A stretch of DNA of 47,361 nucleotides, taken from Collybiopsis luxurians FD-317 M1 (taxonomy: Eukaryota; Basidiomycota; Agaricomycetes; Agaricales; Omphalotaceae). This document shows, piece after piece, positions 21,621-30,181 of this stretch. The stretch covers positions 131,313 to 178,673 of the forward strand of contig KN834848.1 in the NCBI GenBank assembly GCA_000827265.1, given 5' to 3'. A model generated the notes under the pieces. That model saw nothing but the letters and a program-made list of their open reading frames with translations. It was not told the origin of the DNA and searched no databases. Every line of letters begins with the position of its first letter. Positions within the stretch are counted from its first letter, which is position 1. Position numbers and translations under genes: made by a program.

Positions 21621-22200
21621 ATTTCTGAGATGTAGATTGAAAAATTGACAGTAAGATGTAGTCTGGCAGCTCTGAAGTACACCCACCGTCTTTTATCTGT
21701 ATCAGCGAGTCTAAAGACTCACAAACATTGCGGATTTAGTGGCTCAGTAATGAATTCAAGCAAAACCTCTGCATTGCAGCTCTGCGGAAGAAATGACTAC
21801 ATACCCTCGTGAAGAGAATAGAATGATTTCTGATGAGTCCCTCAAAGCGGCTGCGAGGTCAACGTGAGTTTGATTAGAATATCCTGTTCGCAGTTATCGT
21901 CCTGCCGCAACCATTTTAACTTTAAACTTACTGGTGACTTGGACAAGATAATTTTAGCTTACCGATAGTTTGGAGGAGGTCATTCAATAAAAAGTTGAGA
22001 CGGTTAATCCTTATGGTGAAAGTGGAAGGAATTCCGCCCTGTGGCTAAATGCAGGCCAGGTTTCAATTTTGTTGAGGCTGGCAGGGACTACACCAGTGGC
22101 TGCCTGGCAAGTCATTCATAAATAAAATTTCAATTAGTGGCAAGAGATTTTATCAAACTTAAAATACGTCAAAAAATTTTACTGTCTATGGCAATTGCGA
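21621..22200. other. Upstream region of the secreted-protein gene
   Basis: AT-rich, no gene recognised. Parts (22040-22140) are matched in the second copy of the segmental duplication. Confidence 0.4.
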
Positions 22201-22207
22201 TTGAATG

Positions 22208-22850
22208 CAGTATATTTGAGAACGGTGTGTACAGAAAGTTTGAATGGATGCCTTTCCTGGGGTAGACGCAAGACCGTGTCATATTTAAGTCCCGTTTTCG
22301 ATGGAATTTTCTGCAATCACCTGTCCCGCAGTTTGCTACAGAAGTTTGGCCATGTGGTTTATTTACACAGGTACTAGCAGAGGATTTTGGCCGGCCTTTC
22401 TCATACAACACATCAGAAAGTATCTTTATCTATAGCAATCTAATACAGTAGATCTGAGATCTGGGAATGGTGTGCGGGGGTGGCTCTAATGGACATGTTT
22501 CCTGGGTTAGACTAAGACGCCATGTTTAAGGCCCGTTCTCAATGGAACGTCGACAGCCTGTCTTGAGGTTTTCTACAGAAGCCTGATCCTGTAGTAACTA
22601 GTTTGTTTAGAAAGGTACTAGCGAGGGATTTGGCTAAGCTTACTCATATAATATGTCATAAAGTATCACTATCTATACCAATTATATTTAGAATGGTGTG
22701 CGGAGGAGGTTAAGCACTTCCTAGGATAGATGCAAGATGCCATGTTGAGTCACATTCTCAAGGAACTTTCTGCACATCTGTCTCGCAGTTGGCTACAGAC
22801 ACCTGGCCCTGTAGTTTATTGTGCAGACTGGCCTTGAAAGATCGTACTTC
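22208..22850. repeat. Diverged tandem repeat, ~235-bp unit, about 2.7 units
   Basis: Units start near 22208, 22450 and 22684. Each contains, in order, a gaa.ggtgtg motif, cctgg/ctagg..tagac, a 'cccgttctc.atggaa' block, 'ctacagaagcctg' and 'ggtactagc.gagg.tttgg'. The third unit is cut short near 22850 and its final block reappears at 26300-26400. No coding frame is shared by the units. Confidence 0.65.
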
Positions 22851-23072
22851 TCATTCTAACTTTCAATGCTCATGTTGCGCCGTCACTTTCGATCCAAGAC
22901 CAAGTTTAAAGTAATGTCAGATGGGTCACAGCTTGCATCTGTTGAAATATGCATTTGGCCAAGTGTCGATGAATAGAGGAAGAATCTCGCACGCGTCGAT
23001 CACGATCATGGAAGACATACTATTAAAGATAGACTATTCGGCCACCTAAGCATACTTGGCCAATGACACTTG

Positions 23073-23420
23073 CTACGTCTCTCCTTCAATAGAGTAACAA
23101 TGCTTTCGGGGTGAAATACGAATAGCTTCTCGCGCGAATTTTTGAAACTTTTGTAAATTTTTACAACGCGGATTGACGCCGTGGTCATGGTGGTCAGGGG
23201 TAGGTCTCAAATCAGTATTTGGACGGTAAGTGGCCACTGTGGGAATTAAATGAATTTGGACGCCTACGTCGTTGTAGCAATGAGCAGCACTTGTAAGATG
23301 ATTGAATGGTAGGTAGCTATACTCATGAAATAGTGAGTTGACAAATTGTATGCATACTTCTGAGATCCTCAGCAAACTACACCTAATGCCGGCAAGGCCA
23401 TTCCTCCATTTGATGCTCAT
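23073..23420 (-). CDS. Hypothetical protein or C-terminal exon, 115 codons
   Basis: Open from 'MSIKWRNGLAGIRCSLL' through 'HLTSAAHCYNDVGVQIHLIP' and 'NTDLRPTPDHHDHGVNP' to 'RISPRKHCYSIEGET'. Composition and periodicity look protein-like, and it lies in the only part (23020-23520) between the two copies of the segmental duplication that is single-copy. I do not recognise the family. It may be the last exon of a larger gene whose 5' part was lost, or a chance frame. Confidence 0.3.
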   Translation of the reverse strand: MSIKWRNGLAGIRCSLLRISEVCIQFVNSLFHEYSYLPFNHLTSAAHCYNDVGVQIHLIPTVATYRPNTDLRPTPDHHDHGVNPRCKNLQKFQKFAREAIRISPRKHCYSIEGET

Positions 23421-23526
23421 TGCTGACAGAAGGCAATCTTGAGGAATGAAAAGAAATAATGGTTTGAAAAGAATGGATTTAGCCCGGAAAAATTTGAAGA
23501 GTTGGCAAACTGTCTGCCTAGACTGA

Positions 23527-23610
23527 GCGCATCGAGCTACGAAAGTATCCTGAGGGTCATTTCATGCGGAATATTTCAAGAAGGTTGGGTGATTCGGTTG
23601 AGCTGGCCAT
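23527..23610 (-). pseudogene. F-box 5'-exon remnant
   Basis: Copy of the first exon of the F-box gene at 18396-20230. It starts 'MASSTESPNLLEIF', then a one-base loss in the ttt run shifts the frame and gives a TGA at 23557-23559. The original frame further on also has tag in place of tat. Sequence homology ends at about 23520, inside the equivalent of exon 1, so the rest of the gene was never copied or was lost. Confidence 0.75.
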
Positions 23611-23945
23611 GGTATTAGAACGACGCAGTGGTGGTAGCAAACAGATCCTTGGATCGGCTGATGATCCAACGTTGACGTCGTTGAAAAGCGGACCGCCAAA
23701 CCGGTCCGAGGTAAGCCCTGCGAAAGTTGAAGTCCGCGTAGTCAACGCATAGTTGAATTCTTTTTCTAATCCTCAACGATAAAAGGATTATTTGTTGCAA
23801 TGGGAAGCTGTATAGCTAGATTTAAAAAACAGGCGCCGCACGAGGCTGTATGCTGTTCCGCATCTCGTCTGTATAAACTGGTGCATCTTTTTTTGATGGA
23901 GGATCTGCAGCAACCAGTGCTTGGTATTTTTAAGTCCGTAAAAGT

Positions 23946-23964
23946 CAAGTATACAGTATACTTG
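23946..23964. repeat. Perfect 9-bp palindrome with 1-nt spacer
   Basis: caagtatac-a-gtatacttg. It sits at the left edge of the ~360-bp stretch that is absent from the first copy of the segmental duplication. Confidence 0.8.
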
Positions 23965-24501
23965 CAAACAAAGGAATGAGTATTGCTAATTCAATCGCGT
24001 TTCACCATACTTTTCTTCAGCGCGGGCTCGAGTTCTTCTTAAGTTCTTCGCACCCAACTGGATCAACCCGGCCATTTGTGTTCCCCGCCATGATCACTCA
24101 ATAAACTTTGCGAAATGTTCATAGATGTGGGCAAAGGTAGTATAGCACTAGAAGCAAACAAAGGAACCAAAACAGTCGGCACATAAGTAAGGTTCTCAAA
24201 GCCAATTTTTGCAGCTACCAAGTGGCCTCTGCTCGTCGCATAGAAGGCCCATCCTGGTTCCCAGCTCTGGATCCAGCGTCAACGGCTATTCACAATAAGT
24301 AAGCTACAATCAGAGAAAAGCAGATGAAGGAGATTTATTCTGTCAAATTCTGATGAACCGTCAAATTTTGAACATATTTTGAGATACTTAAAAACTATCT
24401 GAATCAGTCAGACAGAGGCGTACAAGTGAAGGCGACCTAACGCATGAAGTTCTGACGGATAGCTGTACTAGAGAGCCGCCTCCACTTCGACACCTTCGGG
24501 T

Positions 24502-25215
24502 TCAAGTGCTACCGTCGTTCGAAGTAGCATCCAAGCCACAGACACCTTCATTTGGATCCATGGTGAACTCGAAATCTCCACCCGAGTTGCCGTGCCCACC
24601 CTGTTGAGAGTGTGAAGTATGGCGGAGTGAGATCCCGACACTGATATACGTTTTAATGCGAATCAACTACTCACCATTGGACATTCGATGGCAACGACTT
24701 CAAGTACCGACTGACAGGCGCTAGGAGTTGGCGATCCAGGACTAGTTCCATTATCATTCCATGCGGTATAGTCGCCTGCTCCCGCAAAAGCAACAGGGGG
24801 TGATATCGATGAAGTTTCCATGATTAATAGGCTGTCCTCTTTTGGTATTGAAGGAGAATCTTACATTTCAGACCCGCAGTATTGAAGCAGCGGGAAAAGC
24901 TATCCAGAACATTAATCTAAAGTATGTTGAATAAATCTGAAGAAAGCTAGTGACGTAAGGAACTAAATAGCGGTACTGGTACAAGGGCGATGCTGGTTTC
25001 ACAGAAATCGCCAATGAAACTGCTGCAGGCAACAGCGCCCTCTTGGCCAGTAGTGAAGCAGGTGAACTCGAGGGTGCCATTCTGCCCACGCACAGGGATA
25101 GATACCGCGGCAAGAGACAAGAACGCAAACTTGAGTTAAGGTGGCAGAAAACGACAGAATAAGAATTGGGTAGATTTATATAGCGGGTACCTGCCTTGTT
25201 GCGGTCAAACAACAT
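24502..25215 (-). pseudogene. Paralog of the small secreted Cys-rich protein, probably broken
   Basis: Matches the gene at 20914-21620 along its length: start 'MLFDRNK', signal-like 'FAFLSLAAVSIPVRGQ', 'EFTCFTTGQEGAVACSSFIG', 'FSRCFNTAGLKC', then 'AGDYTAWNDNG' and 'DFEFTMDPNEGVCGLD'. The same GC-type first donor (aag|gcaggt) is present. Between 'KC' (about 24868) and 'GDYTAWN' (about 24780) the sequence is shorter than in the partner and the frame meets a TAA at 24824-24826. A cryptic intron starting gtaaga at about 24864 could rescue it, but no acceptor gives an open frame. Cys spacing in the flanks is kept, so loss is recent. Confidence 0.6.
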
Positions 25216-25647
25216 TCGTTCAATGTGTAGACTGATAAATTGACGACAAGATACAGTCTAGACTCTGGTAGCCCCTGAAGTACATGAACCTTCTTTTATA
25301 TGTATCAGCAAGTCCGAGCACTCACAGTAAAAGTGAAAAACATCCGCTCCTCGGAAAATGGTTTTTCAGCTAGACTGAAAACAACGTGACCCTGGATATG
25401 CCCTGGATGTGCCCTCTGTTGGTCCTGGTACCTGGCCCAGCAGGTCACTGGCCAGTTACAGCTCAGGTTTCGACTTTCGTTGAGGCTAGCAGGTACCGGG
25501 GAGCATCTATAAATATAATTTCAGTCACTGGTGGAAAGTGATTTTTGGCTAAATTTACTCAATATGCATTAGAAAGTATTACTATCTGTATTTGAGAATG
25601 GTGCAAGGAGGAAGCTCGAATGGACGCGTTACCTGAGGCAGATGCAG

Positions 25648-26298
25648 TGGTAATAATTCCTTTCCCTATCATCAAATCTCACGCGCTTTGCTTCTTCGAA
25701 CCCGAGCTCCTTGTACGGCTCCATCAATAACCAGGCTCCCTGTCACCGGTGCATGCTCTGCCGGTTTCCTTCTCAAACTTCTTGAACTTCTTTTCCTATT
25801 CGCCTCCTTTATTTTTCTTTCTAGATATTTTCTTAGATGTAGGACGGGAGAAGGGAGTCGGAGGAGAGGAAGGCTGAGGTACTGACCCACCACCGACATG
25901 TCGCAGGAGCCTGGGGGTGCTCTTTCGCTGACCGTCGGGGGAACGCGTCAAATGGTGTTCCGTACCGAATCCCGAATCGAGTTCAGTTCCCTGACTTGTC
26001 AAACCTTCATACTTCCACATAGCTGTCAGATTTTTCTTCCTTCTTCCCTCATTAAAAACCACCACGAAGAATCGACGAAGTCTTCAGTCCGAAAAAGCCA
26101 ACGTTCTGCGACGATAGAATCGAATTTCAGAACACAACGCGTCGAACGACGCTCAGCTTTCCGTTTCCTCTATATGCGTTCTGCTGACATGTCTTCCTTC
26201 TTCTCCTCCCATGCTCTCTCTTTCCGTCTCCGACAGACTTCCTTGGTAAACCATCCTTGGTCAACTAAACCCTTCAGCAAAGCAAAACGGAATTCTTG
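25648..26298. other. ~650-bp insertion into the duplicated segment
   Basis: Absent from the corresponding place in the first copy, where the repeat unit runs straight from the 'tagacgcaaga' to the 'tcccgtt' block. It contains overlapping open frames on both strands (133 codons on plus from 25898, about 90 on minus from 26065) rich in Ser, Arg and Lys without recognisable motifs. No clear terminal repeats, so its origin is open. Confidence 0.45.
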
Positions 26299-26575
26299 AG
26301 TCCCGTTCTCGACAGAACTTTCAGCAACTACCTGTCTCGCAGTTTACTGCAGATGTCTGGCCCTGTACTTTATTGAGACTGGGTTCGAAAGATCGCATTT
26401 CGCATTCAGGCTTTCAGCGCTCAAGATTGCACAGTTGCTTTTCATTTTTTAGCCAAAAGCCCTGAAAAGTAATGTCAGACATCTGTCGAATGTAAGAGCT
26501 TAGTCAGTTGCTGATGAATGGAAGAGGAACCTCGCTCGCATCAATCAGAATCATGGAAGAGATGGAAGAGATTGC

Positions 26576-27477
26576 TCTACGTACTGCCGACCCCTCTCCT
26601 CGTGTTCACTTACAAGTCTCCTTTAATTCTGTACCGGTAAAGTAGACTGAGACGATGACAGTCCATGAATGAGCTTCGTTCGGGCTGGAGTTGGCTGCCT
26701 GGATGTTGCCTGGACGTGTGAATTGGCCGTTCAGGCGCCCTAGCTCTCTACTTACCTTCGTCGCTCAACATCCTCTGCCCGATATCGCGTTTGACCCAGC
26801 CCTTCACACCCTGTTCACTATCATATAGCGACCAGTCACTTACCGGAAGCCTCCGGCTTTGTCCCTTGCGGGTCGCCTTTGTTCCCCCCTCCTCCTTCCC
26901 GCCCAGCCAAAACACCCGGTATTATCATATACTCAACTGAAGGAATCGAAACCCATACTTCCACGCTCGACTTGAACCGACACGTCAGCTGCAAGTCAGA
27001 TAACCTATATACCCTTGTTCACCAAACGGCGATGCGTGCCTTCGTTTCCGATATTCACTTGTGACTCTAATTCCAATGACTCGGAGTCCCCAAAGAAGTA
27101 AGAGATTTTTCAGATTTTATTCCTTCCGGTGGGCACAAAACGCTCGAAACTAGCCTCGCTTGACATTTTATGACTTTTTTTCACTCATAATTACATTATC
27201 ATCCGAACTTGAATACTCCTTCACCCGGCCTTTGGCCAGAGTACCTCATGTTTGAGCCCGCTCAAGTATGTTCAAGATGAGACAAATATTGTTCTCCATG
27301 CCCAGTGTGGACTAAACTGCGTTGTATAATCTTGGTAATCTGTCCTTCAAAGTACAACATGAACGATGCCATAGTCAGCAGGTGCGTCTGATAGCAAGTA
27401 AATGCAAGCAGCTTGCTGAAGAATCTCTTATCATTTAGCATTATCCACACAGAGTCTACTTATTTATTTTAAATCTT
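26576..27477. other. Intergenic, nothing recognised
   Basis: No gene, RNA or repeat that I can support. The open plus-strand stretch at 26879-27064 lacks family features. Confidence 0.4.
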
Positions 27478-29466
27478 TCAAAGCGATGCTCTGTGTAGCG
27501 AAAATATGCTGCTGTCAGAGGAGATAAACATCCCAAAGTTTTGCAAACTTTCTTCAGTGTTGGCCGGAGTATCTCTGATTGGCACCAAATTCCTTGAAAA
27601 CAACAGCCTAACTTTTGAAATCTGAATAACTTGCACCAAGCGACCGGCGTCAATATCCCAGACTTCCACAAACGACGGGTCGAACACTAGGAGGTGTGGC
27701 TCATATAATGCTTAACACAAGGAAGACGCTACCAATTCAGTGCATGTCCTTGTGCATAGGAAATATGAAACCTCACCGAATTCAATTGGCGCACCTTCCC
27801 AATGTATCATGAAATCTCTCCTACTTCGTCGACCCATCTTGTCCACATAGACCGCCAAATCTGTTTGCCATAATAGTTTCAGCAAATAAGATAGAAGCAG
27901 GAAGCGATCTGACCATTGTAGCACAACAAAAAGTCATTTTGAACACGATACATAGCCATCGGCTTTCGACCTTTTTTTGATAGAAATTCAAGTGTTATAT
28001 CTTTAGGATCTAAAGCTTGCTGAGTTTCCAGAGTTTCCAAATTGAGAATATCAAAGCCCCTTGAATTTCCCATCCATAATTTTGTTTTCAAGAAGCCAAT
28101 GGATGTTACTTCCCCAGGAATTAAGCACTCCTATAATGAGATCAGAGCAATGACAGTGAGGAATTTAAATTACAGACGATCAAGAATGAACAGACATACC
28201 CTGAATAATATGAGAGGTTTGAATAATCGGAAGCTCTTTATTTCATTGAATGGTTTCTCAACACAAGCCTGCAGCGCCTTTACAGTTGTGGATAGCTTTC
28301 CAGATTTTACGAGTATTATTAAAGTCCGCCCAAGGCAATATCCAACTGTGTAAAACGTAACATCCCATCCACAGCATTCGCCGCTTTTCCTTCCGGCTAG
28401 ACGGCGCGCAGGATCCAAATCTGCGAGAGGAAAATAAAGGACTTGCCGTTCTAATGCATGTCAAGAGTGTTAGAGGGTGCAGAAGCAACGATGAGTACAT
28501 GTACCTGACTGGACAACCAAGATTTGATAATGTTCTAGGATATCTATTCTTGTTACGTTCGGCAGTGCCAGAACTTTTAGTGGCTCTTCCTTCGCATCCA
28601 GTGAGTTGATCAAGTAAACCCCATCCTCTGTCCCATAAGCCATTTTTTTGCCATCATCTGAGGTAGTAAAGATGTCAACTCTTGTTTTATAAAAGCCAAG
28701 AGAACGCGTAACAGACCAAATTGCGTAGCACAATTGACCTTAAGTTTGCTTGGTATCTGCCCCACAGCCGTGATTTCAAAAATTGCACTTTGAGCACAAA
28801 TTAGCCGTTGCTGCTCATGGATATTTCTTAACCATTCCTTCTGTTCGAAGCTCGACATCCACAGCGTTAAATCAAACTGCTGGTGTCCGAGACGTACAAA
28901 CTTGATCCAGAACGGATTCACTGATGTTTTAGAGGTTCGAGTGAAGAAGCCCAGTGCTTTTCTGACTTCACCAGCTGCATGCTGAGCCTCCTCTGCATCC
29001 ACCGTGTGGCCAGCTTCTTCCGATGTGGTAATCTGTAATAATTCCAGCGGTATTGGCTGGAGTTGCGAAGAAGCGTTTGAAAAATATTAAAAGTGTGATA
29101 GAAAAAATTCGCGCACCGGCCGATATACTTTATATTTCACTTGCTCCTTTGGTTTCGTTTTCACAACTTTTGCAAAGAGGAGGACGTGATCCAGCAAAAA
29201 TACTTGAAGCTTGCCATCGCGTTTGTTACTCAGGCAGCCTTGGTATAGTAATTTGCGTCCTTCCTCTCTGAGGCCAAGAGGCTCCAGATAAGTGAAGGTC
29301 ATGAGCTCAGAACACGATATTTAGTCAATTCCGAAGTATAGCTTACCATCTTTTCGACCCGGTCCCATACTAGTTGCTCTTCAAGTGCTGCCACAGGATT
29401 CGCGATCGCCTCGGCATTTGCGTCAGACTTAATCTGTATCTTCTCTTGACCCACGTCCGTATCCAT
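27478..29466 (-). CDS. PH-CNH domain protein, Rom-type RhoGEF without DEP/DH domains
   Basis: Resembles the C-terminal half of fungal Rom1/Rom2-like Rho exchange factors. First exons in transcript order: 29466-29347, 29305-29117, 29056-28717, 28678-~28500, continuing to the stop at 27478. The linker 'AALEEQLVW' leads into a PH domain ('LREEGRKLLYQG', 'GKLQVFLLDHVLLFAKVV', 'VNPFWIKFVRLGHQQFDLTL'). A CNH (citron homology) propeller follows: 'DGKKMAYGTEDGVYLI', 'YFPLADLDPARRL', 'ALQACVEKPFNEIKSFRLF', 'FLLCYN', 'MGRRSRRDFMIHWEG', 'YEPHLLVFDPSFVEVWDID'. The catalytic DH domain and the DEP domain are absent, and the 650 bp upstream contain nothing like them. Introns are GT-AG and short (38-62 nt). 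It could bind Rho GTPases or membranes without exchange activity, or be a truncated duplicate. Confidence 0.7.
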
Positions 29467-30114
29467 TGTTAGTAATAGGTTGAAGGGTTAATTCTGACTG
29501 CAAGATGAAGTATAGCGCAAAGAAGAAAGGGAGATACGGGATGTATAAACACCATATGACGACTATTATCCATACATATCCCTGCTTTCCAAAACATCGG
29601 AGCACAGCTGAGCGTCCTTACCCGGGTATCCCGCAAGTGTATGGACTACCATTTTTGTTTTTAGTCGCCGCTTCAAGAGCGAATTGGAAGGTCTTGTATG
29701 GCCGTAAAATCAGTCTTGATCTGCACACTTGAAAATTTATGATAGTACTGGAATTGCCATTGCGGTTAAGAAACCCCGCATCTGGAAAGTAAGGACCACA
29801 AAACTCATCGCTTCGCGGAAGGGATTTGAGTTTCGGACTACGGAATTTTGCGTCAAAAGCCGTTGCGTCACTTTTACGTCAGAGGCTGTTACTGTGTTCC
29901 ATTAGTACAAGTGAGTCAATGGGAGTCGCGCTAAAAGAGACTCAACAACAAGAAAATCAATAACATGAAAGTTGGAACTTGAGTGGATGTGGCAGTGTTG
30001 CGGAAAGAACTTCGCCCAGATATCTCCCGAGTGACAGGACGCCCAAACAGGGCCTACCCGCACCTAATACCAAGCCTACCGGGCCTTTTTCGAAGTCCCG
30101 CCCGCGGTCCTATT
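29467..30114. other. Spacer with GC-rich block at its right end
   Basis: No gene seen in 29467-30000. From about 30030 to 30114 the base composition changes sharply to GC-rich (gcccaaacagggcctacccg through cccgcccgcggtcc), immediately before the KDZ-associated gene. This may mark the edge of the inserted island. Confidence 0.4.
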
Positions 30115-30181
30115 CAATTGAATATACAGAGGTCGACAGAGATTGAATTTCAATTATGCTGATAGATTGACAGCAACTTAC

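Larger units (their letters stand above)
20142..23020. repeat. Segmental duplication, first copy (partner at 23520-26575)
   Basis: A ~2.9-kb direct duplication. Matching blocks: 20142-20565 with 23520-23945; 20580-20640 with about 24309-24375; 20910-21720 with 24500-25320; 22040-22140 with 25460-25560; and 22750-23020 with 26285-26575. The first copy carries the intact F-box 5' end and the intact secreted-protein gene. Confidence 0.75.
23520..26575. repeat. Segmental duplication, second copy (partner at 20142-23020)
   Basis: Direct-orientation partner of 20142-23020. Its genes are damaged: the F-box 5' end is frameshifted and the secreted-protein gene has a stop. Two insertions relative to the first copy are visible, about 23945-24309 and 25648-26298. 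Confidence 0.75.

Noticed and set aside
25898..26299. 133-codon plus-strand open frame as a gene
   Set aside because: Overlapped by long minus-strand frames, Ser/Arg-rich with no motif, and lies in an insertion absent from the sister segment.
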